64,000 nucleotides of DNA from Akebia trifoliata (GCA_017979445.1 CM030715.1:12330187-12394186); one strand, 5' to 3'. Counted from the first letter of the stretch, positions 33,113-45,643 are shown. Notes: generated from the letters alone by a model not told the origin. Program-made: numbers and translations.

Positions 33113-34712
33113 TGAAAGAGCCCTCGATCCGGGGGGTGCACGGATCCACTTTTGACCTTTAAGGTTTGGGAGTCTCTACCTAGCTATTATGATCTAAGAA
33201 CCAAACATCGACTCTAAAGGCAAATAACACTAATCTACGAAAGAAAATACGGGTCCGGGGATCACGTTACCGAGTTGGAAGGTGTTAGGCACTAACCCCG
33301 CCCAGTAAACGTCGATCTCTATTACTTCCCAAGGAGACTACATTGCTAAAAGATCTAAATAAAAAATAAAAAAAATAAGAATGAAAAATACCTAGATGAT
33401 TACAATGATAGTTTTCTCAGAGTTGGCGGAGAGATTTCTTGCTTGTGATTCCTGGCTTTGTTTCCTGTCACCGGATCTATTCTGATTACCAAGTTGAGGT
33501 ATCGTCTTCTTAGATCTGTGAGTTTTTCAATTTTTTTATGGATTTCTAGGTGTTGAAAGGGTTTTTGAGTGTTTTTTGAACAAAAGTTGGGGTTTCGATG
33601 ATAGGTAAGGGTTAGGACTTCAAAATCAGGGTTTTGGAAAGGTTGGAGAGCCTTTTTGACCTATTTTTTCTAAGGTTTTCTTTTTCATACGAAAATAGGT
33701 TGTAGAGACTCCTATTTATAGATTTTTTTAAGAGCTTTTTTAGATAGAGTTAGAGTTAGATTATGTTTCTTTTAGATAGTTTTAGAGTTTAATTATGTTT
33801 CTTTTAGATAGTTTTAGAGTTTAATTAGAATTCTTTTAGATAGTTTTAGAGTTTAATTAGAACTCTATTAGGGTTAGGGTTTGACTTTGATCTTATTAGA
33901 TTGAATAGGATTTTGACTTAAGTATCACTTGATTGACTAGAATTTAGGGTTTCGACTTAAGTCTCACTTAATTGACTTAATTTTAGGATTTTGACTTAAG
34001 TCTCACTTAATTGACTAGATTTTATGATTTTGACTTAAGTCTTACTTGATTGACTTTAATTTTAAAAAAAATTAATTTTAATTAGGATTTCACTTTACAT
34101 TGATTAACATTTTAATTATTAATTTCGGAATTTTTAATTATTAAAATTGTAAAATTATCGTTTTGTCCTTGGAGATGATTTTTTACGTTTTAAGTCATTT
34201 TTCAATGTTCCATGATGTTTTAGAATCGATTTTTTGTAAGGAATTCAATGAGAATATTGGTTGGTGTCATTTATGAATTTTTTTGTGCGAAATGGTCGTG
34301 AACTTTATGAGGGGTATTATCATAATTTTGTCAAATTTTGTGAAAATTGGCGAAATGATTTATTTGGTTTCGATTTGTTGTTTTATATGTTTGAAAGGAT
34401 TTTCCTAAGCGTAATATAGGTTCTAGGGATGTTTTGATATTAGGGGTATTTTGGTAATTTGGTCATTTTTTAGTAATTTTTTTCGTGAAACTTCGTTTTG
34501 TCTGAAAAATGATGATTTCTATGTTTTTGGGGCACATTTTCCTAGCGTAGCGTGATTTCTACAGATTTGTTTACTTGAGATACCTCATCCGAATTTCTGA
34601 AACATATCTGGTAACAAAAAGAGCATTGAAATAACCATCCATCATTGGGAACTGTTATGATCGGGGTTGACGAGCTGATTAATCAAGCGAGTGCAAAAAT
34701 GGGGTGTCTACA
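33113..34712 (-). repeat. TE6 5' LTR (1600 bp)
   Basis: Partner of 21749-23155. It keeps the block at 33392-33545 that the 3' copy lost, and carries the same minisatellite types at 33740-34040 with a different copy number. Confidence 0.92.
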
Positions 34713-34998
34713 TATAGTTCATAATTATTTCTAATCTAGGTGGATCCATATCTCTAATGCGTTTTTATATCTTGTTTCATCTTATTTTTAAGAATTTTCT
34801 AATTTTATTTTTTATCTTCAAACAACAACAAAATCTTTAATTCTTAGTTAATTATTTACTAATTCAAATTAGAGTTCCGCCCTTATCGTTGTGGTTCAAC
34901 CCTTACATACCCTTACGCAAGGTAAATTTTATTTGTTCGAAAGCAACTTTACAGCATCAAATTCGCATCAATAGTATCCACACATTGTAAGACAAACA
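34713..34998 (+). repeat. TE5 5' LTR, right part, with TE6 target duplication
   Basis: Begins with tatag, the right target duplication of TE6, and continues the split LTR (ttcataattatttctaatct). It ends gacaaaca, three bases before the primer site. Confidence 0.7.
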
Positions 34999-35000
34999 AA

Positions 35001-35018
35001 TTGGCGCCACTGCCGGGG
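35001..35018 (+). other. TE5 primer binding site
   Basis: Reads ttggcgccactgccgggg. Athila-type elements have ttggcgccgttgccgggg here. One small difference is seen (ac for gt). Confidence 0.82.
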
Positions 35019-35698
35019 ATAAGTGTATGATTTCAATTATAATAAGGGAGTATGAATCTAATTTCTTTTACAATTTTTGTCTTGTCAAACTTTTTTCATA
35101 ACAACATTTTAACTTTTTGTTTACTATGAATAATCTTAAGCTTGCTAGTTGAAACAGAGGTCAACTCACTGCTTCAACTGCGTCAAGGTTGAGTTTCACC
35201 ACGCCGTGGTGAAATAACATAGTTGACGGCTCTATGTATTTTTAAATTTTCTGGAAACTAGAGGATTGTAATCATAAGTTCAAATTGTTTTATTTATGTT
35301 GAACATTGTTATAGTTTCGACTGCTATGTTTGGTCTTGTAGGTTCAAGGAAAAGCGAATAAGAGAATTGAGTTTGATCCAAAACAAATCTCAAAAACATT
35401 TTATTTTTTATTTAACCTTACAAAGATATACATAACACATACATAAATATCATGGTAAATCTAATATGCATCAATGTTCACATTTCCCTTATAAATATCA
35501 TCATAGCATGTTAGTTCAGAAATACAAATAACATGCATGTCCCATCAATGGATGATCACATGCATTCAATATCAAATAATTTTAATTATTATCCAACATC
35601 CATCCCAAGTAAGGACCTATGGTCCTCAACTACTCGTTTAGGGATTACATCGAAGGCCCATCCGTCTTTCAAAATTAACATTATATTTAGATAATTCA
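35019..35698 (+). other. TE5 internal start, then unassigned AT-rich sequence
   Basis: Up to about 35400 the sequence could be the Athila leader and a gag start (GKANKRIEFDPKQ in one frame). From 35400 to the TE8 LTR nothing is recognised. There is a CAT/ATG-rich stretch but no repeat or ORF. Confidence 0.4.
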
Positions 35699-38608
35699 TG
35701 TAATACCCTGAGTTTTTTATTCGTAGATCGAGAAAAAAATAAAGAGTCAAATTTTGAGAAAATTCTAAAAGTAAGATACAAGGTAAATCTTTAGGATTTT
35801 TTTCTAGTCATTTTTAATGAAATTTGACCTCACCATTAGACTTAAAATGGTCGAAAAATATATTTTAGCCAGTAAGTACGCTCAAATGCTAGTCTGGACG
35901 AAAATGTTGTAAAACTTTTGATTTTTTGTCAAACGAGGCCAAAAAGATGAATTTTTACTAGAATAAGAATTTGTAGAATCTAATTGCACTGTTGGGTCTA
36001 CAACAAAAAATTATAGAAAATATAGTATTTACTCGTTACTTTCGGATCCTAAATAGTCGAATTATCTTAAAATGGAAACAATTTGATTTTTGGGTTGGAC
36101 CAGGCAGAAAAAGTGAATTTTTGTTGGAATGAGAATTGATAGAAAAATGAGTATTCACTCATTAGTTTCAGAGTATAAAAGGTCGAGTTATTGTCGCGCG
36201 TCCTGAAATTTTTATATATAAATAAAATTATACATTTCATTACTATCCATTGTCTCTCCAAACACATCAATAGTAGCCAACGTTAAAAAAATATTTTTTT
36301 CAACAGTTTAAATTCGATCTACATCTCCATCAACGTTCGACGAAGAAGGAAAAAATACCCACAACAAAATTGAACTCTACAAATTCTGTCTATCTATTTT
36401 TCTTTTTCTCTTATATTTCTTCATATTTCATGAAAAATCAGTAGTAACACATATGGGGGTTTTGACCCTTCAACCTCCGATTTCATAGACTAAGATTCCA
36501 AATTGTCCTTCATCGCAGAAGAAAAATAAGGTAGTGTTGTCGATATCTTCGAGACCACCAGTTCCGATTAAAAAATCAACCATTTTTACGTCAGATCTGC
36601 CTCGATTTCTATGTTGGTTGCCTCAATTTTTGCACACGTTCTTTAATTTTAACACCCAGAGATTAGTAGGGGCTTATGGTTCTTATTAGAAATCATAGAT
36701 TTCAAAAATACTTCTAGGATATTTAGAAATCTTTTAATTTCATTTCTAAATATAAAATTTTTGTCGTTTATTTCAAATTCGTGTGAAATATATGTGTTTG
36801 ATGTATTTAATTGTATTTTATAACAAATTATACATGGCTTGGACATTTCACTGATTACTTTCGCTAGTTTGGTCTTGTGTCATTGCTCGGACCCCGTTTT
36901 GATCCAATTTTTGGTAATTTTTCAATTTAAATGATAAATGAATTTTAAAGTTTGAAAAAGTATTTAATAACCAAGGAATTTATATTAAGATGATAATTAT
37001 CGAAAAAGGAAATTTATGTTTGAAAATCGAAAAAAGGCAAATACCTGAATAAGGAAAAAAACAAAATGAAACGATAAAATGTCAGAATCATAGCCAATGG
37101 GTGATGTCTGCATTTTATATTATGACACTATGTGTGGGTTGATGAATGGATATTTAGGGTTAATTTACTTTCTGTTTTCACAGTGACTTGCATGTTTATT
37201 TACGATTATGCACTGTGTACTATTATTTAATTTAGGCTGGTTGACCATAATTGCATGGTAATAAACTAGATATCCATTCTCAACTCTGTAATGTTAATTT
37301 CTTATCTACTTTCAAAGAAAGATAATATATATGTAGCTATTTTGTGAACAGTTAAAGAGTTTGTGAATACCTGAGGGGATTTTTCATATCATCCGAAGGG
37401 ATATATCATCTTGGGATGTACGGTATGGACAACCAAGTTCATATGTGGTACGGGATGTGTATGAGAGTAGAGTCACAACTCAAATCCAAGTTTATTCCTT
37501 TCTATCTTTACCAGTGAATTTGTAATGTAAAGGTAGTAATATAAGAATGGGGATGCATATTAGAAATCACATGCACACCTAATAGGCATAGACGAAGATG
37601 ATTGATCAGTGATCAGTAATAATCTAAAGTAGTCGAGTGTTCTAAAACATGACGAAATGATCCATTACTTATGGTCACGTCAAGTGTCTAGTCTGAGCCG
37701 GATGAATGGTCCTACAAGTGTGGTAATGCATCGATCAGTCACAAAATCAGGAACTAATACTTTATTATTAGAATATCATGTCTCGACTAGGAACGATCCA
37801 GTCATAGAATCCCAACTCATTAATTACACTACTCCACTACTATGTATTATGTCTTTGTTGTCTTATTTTAGATTATAAAATGAAAAATATGTTTACTATT
37901 TCAATTTTATTGATTACATTCGTGTAAAAGAAAATATTATAATGAGTACAATTGATTGATATAATATGAATTTTTAACTATTTAATTGCTCATTCCTGAC
38001 CATATGTACCTGTTAATTGTAATTCATTTAGTAAAACTTTGCATGTATTGAAATAATTTAGAATGTTTATTTGTTAATGCTAGGATAAAGTTATTGGCAA
38101 GAATTATTTGCTTCCTTACTAGGTAACCATTGTTACTCACCCTTTCCTTCTCATTTTTTTAGTGCCAAGTTTTGCACTTAATGGGACTGGTATTAAGAAA
38201 TGTTAACAAGGATTATCTGATAGGTCAAATAGACGACCAGAGTCCTTTACTTGGTGAGTACTAGGGTTATAACCAGTAGTAGTGTTAGCTTCGTCCAGGT
38301 TATATTATAGATTTTGATTTAGCATTAGGATTGTGTTAGAGAGAGGAGTTTTTATATAATTTTGTATATTATTTACTTCCTTGGCACTTTGATCTACTTG
38401 ATGTTGTTAGATGTATATAGGCTTCTACTATTATTTCCACTTTGTATATATAGAGAGAATATTATGTATATTGTTTATCAGGTGAAGCAAGTATTTGAGT
38501 GCCTTGGCATGCTAACATAAATAGAGAAAACCATGTTAAAATTTTGAGGTGCCACCTAGTATCTCGAGATTTGACATGGGACTTTGTGTTAGTATTTTGG
38601 GGGTGCCA
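35699..38608 (+). repeat. TE8 5' LTR (2910 bp)
   Basis: Matches 41724-44662 along its whole length with many point differences. There is an open frame at 37657-37878, but its counterpart in the other LTR is broken, so it is not a gene. The ATATATAGAGAG-like run near 38445-38458 is variable between the copies. Confidence 0.9.
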
Positions 38609-38612
38609 TGGA

Positions 38613-38624
38613 TGGTATTAAAGT
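38613..38624 (+). other. TE8 primer binding site (decayed)
   Basis: Reads tggtattaaagt four bases after the LTR. The initiator tRNA-Met site is tggtatcagagc; eight of twelve bases fit. Confidence 0.65.
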
Positions 38625-40000
38625 GTAGCATTAGATCTGTGTGGCATAAAAGTTTGTTATGTTTTGAAGAATTTGTTGATACCACAAATATCAAAGTAAT
38701 ATTAAGAATCTGATATCCGAGTTCATTAGTAGTTTCGTATTGGGATTACGAGCTCTTCTATATTTAAAAGTCTGTAGAGCCTAGTAAGCCTAAGATATGA
38801 TTCTATAAGATATGATTCTACGTTCATTTTGCTAGTAATAGAAATGGTGTTAATTATTGCATTTCAGGTTAAGATAGTAATTAATAATTATGTAAGAACG
38901 TTTTTTGGACTTATTATGATAGGTGCCTTGTTTTAATATGTAGAAGGTTACTGAACTTATAGATTAGGAGAAATGTAAGGAAATAAGAGTTCAATTGGAC
39001 CTAGAACAATGAGTCAAACTTGTGGGGAAGATCTACGTGGGTTGATTAAACTTAAAAAGAAAGAATGGTTGATAGAAGCAGTCTCTGAGTTATCTCAGAG
39101 TCAGGCTTGCATGAAAAAGAGACAGTCGGAGATATTTGAAGCCCAAATGATCATGTTGGGTCAACTAACAAAATGATTAGAGAGGATAGAAGAAAAGTTT
39201 GATCACCATTTTAGGGATAAATCCCAAAGATATCAAAGAGTAAATATCCCACTATGTAGTAGACTATGAGATAAAATAGGACAATACAACTACCATCCAA
39301 TAAGAGACAAGTGATTTCAAAAGTAACAAATTCACGAGAAAAACAACCATACATAAGGAATTAGATTATAAAAACACCAACTCATTGGTTGAAAGAGTTT
39401 TATAAGAAACAACAACATATATTACTAAATTGGTCGAAAGAAAGAGTTGTAGCATGTTATGAATGTGGTAAATTGGGACATAAAGGAGAATAATATTCGA
39501 GTCAATATCAATTGATTAAGGATGCGTGGCTTAGAAAGATGCTAGACAAGCCAATTCAGGGAACAATAAGGCCAAAAGAGTTTTACTAGAGTTGCTAACA
39601 TACTTATACCACCCCAAACAGACAAAACTAGCAGTCGAAAGCAAGAGGAAATGGAATTACAGTTGTCCAGGGAGCAAACTAGTCAATCCGAGACCTCTTC
39701 TTCCCAGATCAGATCCAACCAAGATATCAATATATTCAAGGCCAATCACTTTTGGGTCAATGTATCCACCTTACAAAATTCTCCCACCAGTAAGTTATAG
39801 AGTAGTTGGAATACTAATGATACCATCAAGGCCAAGGGAACCAACAAGGCAGGTTTAGAGATTGCAGGCACCAGTTAACCAAATGTCCACTTCATAGAGA
39901 CCTATGAAGGTGTGTTTCAAGTGTGGTCAGATGGGATATTACGTGAGAGATTTCCCTCTATCACATCGCAGTTCCTAGACCCTAGGGCAGAGTATATCAT
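38625..40000 (+). pseudogene. TE8 gag remnant
   Basis: 38625-38940 is leader. From about 39010 coding-like text appears, with a helical stretch (MILGQLTK-like) and, near 39450, CYECGKLGHKGE, a zinc knuckle C-x2-C-x4-H whose last Cys is lost. A second knuckle-like CFKCGQMGYYVRDF near 39907 has Tyr and Phe in place of the His and last Cys. Stops are dense. The 88-residue frame at 39592-39858 is Pro-rich linker between the two and is not an independent gene. Confidence 0.65.
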
Positions 40001-40450
40001 CTAACCCAATAGGAGGTACCTATTTTCGATGAAATTTTAGAAGATACAAGTTCTATTTATAATGTTAATAATTTGAGTTTTATTTGATATTAGTTCCTCT
40101 AGATTGTATATTTCTATTGAGATTGTACGGTTACTACAACTAGAAAATATTGACACGGCCTGAGTAATGAAACTATCCACACGATTGGGAGACTGTCAGG
40201 TAGCCCTTAAATTATGTCAAAACTGTATAATTAGAGTATAGGACCAGGAATAGATTACTAATTTCATGATACTAGATTTATGATGATTTCGACGTTACGT
40301 TTAGGAATGGATTGGTTAGTACAAAATCATGCTCATGTCGATTGGTTTGAGAAATCGATTGTTTTTAGGAGATCTGGATACCTAAGGGTTAAAGTGCAAG
40401 GATCTAGATACAAAAGAGACGGTTTCTGTACAAACAATTAGGAAATTTGA
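40001..40450 (+). pseudogene. TE8 aspartic protease remnant
   Basis: The text GRVYHLTQ before the domain and ILEDTSSIYNVNN match the Tekay-type lead-in. The active site at about 40078-40095 reads VLFDISSSRLY, where the family has an FDTG(A/S)SHSF box, so the Asp is kept but T-G is I-S. The second landmark LRLGMDWLVQNHAHVDW lies near 40300. Three or more stops are present. Confidence 0.72.
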
Positions 40451-41240
40451 GAGTGTCAGGGATAGAAACGTTAGTGGAGATGTTAGAGGTAGTTAGTGAA
40501 TTTGGGGATGCTTTTCCAAAAAAATTATCGGGTTTGCCACCATGTCACGAGATAGAATTCTCGATTGATTTGGTGCTAGGCACAGGGCCCATTTCTATTA
40601 CATTCTACTAAATGGTCCTGGTAAAAGCCCATGAGTTAAAAGTACAAATTTATGAGCTTATGAGCTTTGGATTTATTCGACTAAGTTCCTCACCCTAGGG
40701 AAAATTCATTCTGTTCGTCAAGAAGAAAGATGGGTTGCTTTGATTGTGCATTGATTACCGGAAGCTAAATCAAGTGACCATAAAAAATAAATACCCCCTT
40801 CTACGAATTTTTGATTTGTTTAACCAACTGCAAGGTGCCCAGTATTTCACTAAGATCGATTTGTGATCTAGGTACCATCAGTTGAGAATCCGAGAAGTGG
40901 ATATCCCGAAGGCTGCATTTCGGACTATGCTAGGACACTTTGAGTATCTAATGATATCTTTTTTATTTGAAAAATGCACCGACAACATTTATGGATCTCA
41001 TCTACCAGATATTTTGGGAGTACTTCGAAAGGATGTCATCTATGAAACAATAACATCTATAAATGATATCCTGAGCTATTCTAAGTTGAGAGAGGATCAC
41101 AAGAGACACTTTAAAATCATACTATAGATTTTACGAGAACATAGGCTATATGCCATGTTCAGCAAATGTGATTTTTGGTAGGGCATGTAGTATCGAGTAA
41201 AAGGATAACACTAGACCCTTCCAAAGTTAAAGTCGTGTTG
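40451..41240 (+). pseudogene. TE8 reverse transcriptase remnant
   Basis: The reading runs [38 protein letters not shown], then YFTKIDL with the first catalytic Asp, then, in the 81-residue frame at 40882-41127, YHQLRIREVDIPKAAFRT and DILSYSKL. The catalytic box expected before ILSYS (family YIDDILVYS) reads SINDILSYS, so one Asp is Asn. It ends at SKCDFW and a decayed LGHVVSS near 41185. Dead. Confidence 0.83.
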
Positions 41241-41711
41241 TAATAGAAACAACCAAAAACAGTCATAGTGTATTTATAAGTGATGTTGAAATAGTAAAGT
41301 ATTTTATTTAGTGTTATTATATTATATTAGTATAGAAAGTACATTGTATTGCAATTAATTGTTGCAGTATGTATATATTGTGATTTATGAGTTGGTATGA
41401 TGAGATCGTGTATGCAGTATTGAGAAGTAATATATTGGATGTGATTAAAGAAGATGCGTAGGTTGGTTGATATAAAAGAATGGGAAGAATATATCTTTGA
41501 TTAGAGACTATTAGTAATAAGTTGGAATGTAGGAATTATCATCTTGAGTAAGATTTTAAATCATATGGTTTATGACAAGAGTTTTGAGGAATTATCACGA
41601 TAAGTAGAATAAGGAACGAGAGGTAGAGATGTTGAATTCAATATGAATATCAAGTATAAGGACTATTTGAAGAATAAGAACGACATTGAAATTTCGAGGA
41701 TAAAATTTTTA
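41241..41711 (+). other. TE8 residue of the pol-to-LTR region
   Basis: About 470 bp without a recognisable domain. Integrase and chromodomain are not seen. The final 60 bases (gacattgaaatttcgaggat) are the conserved Del/Tekay pre-LTR text. Confidence 0.55.
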
Positions 41712-41723
41712 CTAGGGGGAGAA
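41712..41723 (+). other. TE8 polypurine tract
   Basis: Reads ctagggggagaa directly before the 3' LTR. Confidence 0.87.
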
Positions 41724-44662
41724 TGTAATACCTTGAGTTTTATTCGTATCACGAGGGAATTATATAGTAGAATTCTGATAAAATTCTAAAAGTGTGATGT
41801 AGGATAAAATTTTAGGATTTTTTTGATCACACCATTGGATTCAAAATGGCAGAAAAACATACTTTAGCTTGCAAGCACGCTAAAATGTCAGTCTAGACGG
41901 AAAAATTACAAAATTCACGATTTTTGGGTCGGATGGGGCCAAAAAGATGAATGTTTACTGGAACAAAAATTTGTAAAATCTGATTTTACCATTGGGTCCG
42001 TAACAAAAAATTATAAAAAATATAATATTTACTCATCACTTTCAAAGCCCGAAAAGTTGAATTATCGTCAAAAATGGAAACAACTTCGATTTTTGGGTCA
42101 AATTTGGTTTACAAAGTGAATTTTTATTAGAGAAAAAATTTATTGAATCCAATTTTTCCATTAGATCCACAAAGAAAAATTATAGAAAAAAGAGTATTCA
42201 CTCGTTAGTTTTTGAGTCTAGAAAGTTGAGTTATCATCAAATGAAACAACTTCAAAAATATTGCACGCATCCCAAGATTTTTATATATAAATGACATTCT
42301 AAATTTTATTTACTATTCATTGTCTTTCCAAACTTGTTAACACTAGCCAACTTTAAAACTAATGTTTTTTTTTCAACAATTTAAATTCGGTTTAAGTTAT
42401 AAATGGTCGACGCTCGATGAAAAAGAAAAAAATATTTGCAATGTCGAACTCTACAAATCCCGTCCGTCTATTTTTGTTTTTCTCTTCTCTTTCTCCGTAT
42501 TTCATTAAAAATCAACTGTAAAACATACAGGGTTTTTGACCATTCAACCTCCGATTTTATCTACTTAGAGCCCAAACTACGGTGTCATCGAGATCTTCGA
42601 AGCCACCGAGTTCAATTCAAAAATCAATTGTCCCTACATAAGATCTACCTCGGTTTCTATGTTGATTTCCTCGATTTCGATGCACGTTATTCAATTATAA
42701 CACCTAGAGATTGATAGGGGGCTTATGATTTTTACTAGTAATCGTAGATTTTGAAAATGTATTTATGATTTTTATAAATCTTTCGACTTTATTTTCAAAT
42801 GTAGAATTTTTGTCATTTATTACAAATTCATATGAAATATATGTGTTTGATGTATTTAATTGTGTTTTATAACAAATTATACATGGGTGAGACATTTCAC
42901 CGGATTACTTCCGTCAATTTGGTCTTGTGCAACTGCTTGAACCTCGTTTTAATCAAATTTTTGATAATTTTTCAATTTAAATGATAAAAATAAATTTTCA
43001 ACTTTGAAAAAATATTTAATAATCAAGGAATTTATATCGAGTTGATAATTAGTAGAAAAGAAATTTTATGTTCAAAAAGTAAAAAAAGGGCAAATAAAGG
43101 AATAAAGGAAAAAATTGATGAAATGATAAAATATCATAATCACACCTGAGGGATAATGTTTGTATTTTACATTGTGACGCTATGTGTGAGTTGATGAACA
43201 TATATTTAGGGTTAATTTATTTTCTATTGTCACGAAGTGATTTGTATGCATTATTTACAATTATGTGTTGTGTATTGTTATTTCATTTAAGTCGGTTGAC
43301 CATACCTGCATGATAAGAAATTGGATATCCTTTCTCAACTCTGTAATGATAATTTGTTATTGATTTTTTTAAAAATTAATATATATAACTATTTTGTGAA
43401 TTATTAAAGAGTTTGTGAATACCTAAAGAGATGGTCTGTCATATCATTCGTAGTGATATTATCCTACGATGTACAGTATGGACAACCAAGCTCATATGTG
43501 GTATGGGACACGTATGAGAGTGGAGTTACAATAAAACCAAGGTATATTCATTTCTATCCTTACTAGTGAACTTGTAATGTAAAGGAGGTCGTACATGAAT
43601 GGGGATGCATATTCAAAATCACATGCATGCCTGATAGACATAAATAAAGATGATTGGTCAGTGATCAATAACAATCTAGAGTAGTCGAACATTCTAACAC
43701 ATCATAAAGAGACTTATTGGTTACGGTCATGTCAAATGACTAGCTTAAGTCGGATGAATAATCCTGCAAGTGTGGTAATTCATTGACTAGCCACAAAATC
43801 AAAAACTAATACTTTATTATTAGAACATCATGTCCTGACTAAAAATGATCTAATCATAGAATCCCAACTCTCTAATTCCATTTACTCTAACACTATGTAT
43901 TATGTATATATTCCCTTATTGTGGATTATAAAATGAAAAACATGTTTATTATTTTAATTTTATCAATTAGATTCGTGTAAAAAGAAAATGTTATAATGCA
44001 TATTGTTGATTGATGTAATATAAATTTTTACTTGTTTAGTTGCTCATCCCTAGCTATAGGTACTAGTTAATCGTAGTTTATTTAGTAAAACTTTGCATGT
44101 ATTGAAATAATTTATAATGCTTACCCCTTCATGTTAAAATGAGGTTATTGGCAAGAATTGTTTGCTTTCCTACTAGGTAACTATTGTTACTTACCTTTTC
44201 ATTCTCATTTTTTTAGTTTCAAGTTCTACATTTGACGAGGTCAGTGTAGAGCTACGTTATAAAAGATTATTTGGCTGGTTAGATAGACAACTAGAGTCCT
44301 TTACTTGGTGAGTATTGGGGTTATAAATACTAGGAGCGTCAATTTCGTTTAGGTTATATTATAGATTTTGGTTGAGCGTTAGGATTTTGTTAAAAAGAGG
44401 AGTTTCTATATAATCCTATATATTATTACTTTCTTCGCACTCTAATCTACCTTATGTTCTTAGATGTATATAGGCTTCCGCTATTATTTCTATTTTATAT
44501 ATATATATACATGATATTATGTATATTATTTATCAGATAAAACAAGTATTTGAGTGCCTTGAAATGGTAGCATAAATAGAGGAAATCATGCCAAAATTTA
44601 AGGCACCACCTAGTATCTCTAGATTTGACATGGAGCTTTGTGTTAGTATTTTGGAGACGCCA
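41724..44662 (+). repeat. TE8 3' LTR (2939 bp)
   Basis: Partner of 35699-38608; starts tgtaatacct and ends gagacgcca. Confidence 0.9.
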
Positions 44663-44797
44663 CGATACATCACATAATCACATTAAATATTGCATTTATA
44701 ATATATCATAGATTTTTTAAAATTTATTTCATTATAGAAACTCAACTTAACATTTCAACCCAATATATCAACATACTTCAATTTTCTATAACATTTA
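44663..44797. other. short AT-rich spacer between TE8 and TE9
   Basis: No gene. If TE9 is removed this joins to 61470 onward as continuous AT-rich sequence, so it is probably part of the older substrate. Confidence 0.45.
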
Positions 44798-45364
44798 TGT
44801 GAGGTCAGAATCTGGTGGGTGGTGCTGATGGACTCTGCCAAACTAATTCGAAGTCACTCTGCCACCTCCCTCCTCGTGCCGGCATGGTACCTGTCAAAAA
44901 TTACTCTGACGCTCAAGTTAGAGAAACATAGGAATAGTCTAAAGAACTAGTTAGACTTCCAATCCGTCAAAAGATCCTTTCTATTGTGTTTACTGTGTTA
45001 TTTATGGATCTTTGTTGTGAATCAGGGTTTTCCCCTTTTCGAGTGGCGATCCTACGGAATCCCCTGATTCTTTGGATCCACAAACAAAAAGATGATCTTC
45101 TGGATTGGTCGTATTATACTACAGAGATCTCTAGGATTGACGTGCACATATCAAGATTACGATTATTCTATGATCAAGTCTGTCCTGCTTGGCAGACCAA
45201 GTCTCCTTCAGTGCTACGCTGTCCTTCTAGTCAAAGTAAGGAGATCTCTATTTTGACTTACCCTACTAAAGGGTAGTGCCCATATGCTGATCTGTGCATG
45301 GTACCACTTAATTGCCTTGGACACGTGTACGATTCAAATAATTGCATAGTTATTTCCCTCTATA
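44798..45364 (-). repeat. TE9 3' LTR (about 567 bp)
   Basis: Starts tgtgaggtca or, two bases later, tgaggtca, and ends ctctata; it matches 60894-61469. The minus strand has ccataaataaca near 44997-45008 as TATA candidate. The plus-strand 96-residue frame at 44986-45276 is not conserved in the partner and is not counted as a gene. Confidence 0.82.
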
Positions 45365-45365
45365 A

Positions 45366-45377
45366 TTACCCTCTCTT
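45366..45377 (-). other. TE9 polypurine tract
   Basis: The minus strand reads aagagagggtaa just before the 3' LTR start. Confidence 0.6.
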
Positions 45378-45643
45378 GAGGAGACATGAAATCACTTCTT
45401 TTTCTCGAGACACGTAAATACTTTCTCATTGACTACCTTGATTCTCTATAATTATTTTTACTCTTTACGAATCAACGCATTTAATGTAATGTCATTTGAA
45501 ATCATCTCTAATAGCTAAGATGAGTTACTCTTCATCCATATCCATGTACGTGCCCTACTATCATCTGCACTACTCACAAACTATGGCGTTTAGGCTAAAT
45601 TTTAAGCTATCTTCTCAGGCATATGTACTCCTTTATTCTTTCT

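Larger units (their letters stand above)
21749..34712 (-). mobile_element. TE6: Tat/Ogre-like element, 13 kb, gag retained and pol mostly deleted
   Basis: The LTRs are at 21749-23155 (3') and 33113-34712 (5'), with a tRNA-Arg-type primer site at 33095-33111, polypurine tract at 23156-23173 and near-matching 5-bp target duplications. On the minus strand it has a 3.6-kb leader, a gag with one stop and one frameshift, a short pre-RT piece, and a 3' untranslated region of about 4 kb with at least two tandem arrays. Protease, RT, RNase H and integrase are missing. It is inserted in the 5' LTR of TE5 and contains the solo LTR TE7. Confidence 0.9.
20870..35400 (+). mobile_element. TE5: 5' part of a second Athila-like element, LTR split by TE6
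   Basis: The left LTR part (about 20870-21748) and the right part (34718 to about 34998) join into one LTR when TE6 and one copy of its target duplication are removed. The right part is followed by the Athila hallmark ttggcgccactgccgggg at 35001-35018. Internal sequence continues to about 35400 with only a scrap of gag-like sequence before it becomes unrecognisable. Pol and the 3' LTR are not seen, so the rest was lost. The exact LTR start is uncertain. Confidence 0.7.
35699..44662 (+). mobile_element. TE8: Tekay/Del-like chromovirus with 2.9-kb LTRs, internally deleted
   Basis: The LTRs are 35699-38608 (2910 bp) and 41724-44662 (2939 bp), both TGTAATACC...GCCA, enclosing only 3.1 kb. The primer site resembles initiator tRNA-Met, the polypurine tract is clear, and the pre-LTR text atttcgaggataaaattttt matches the usual Del/Tekay ending. 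Inside are remnants of gag, protease and RT; RNase H, integrase and chromodomain are missing. No target duplication is visible (attca on the left, cgata on the right). Confidence 0.9.

Noticed and set aside
37657..37878. 73-codon ORF inside the TE8 5' LTR
   Set aside because: Not open in the 3' LTR copy; LTR sequence.
44986..45276. 96-codon plus-strand ORF inside the TE9 3' LTR
   Set aside because: The partner LTR at 60894-61469 breaks the frame, and the element reads on the minus strand.
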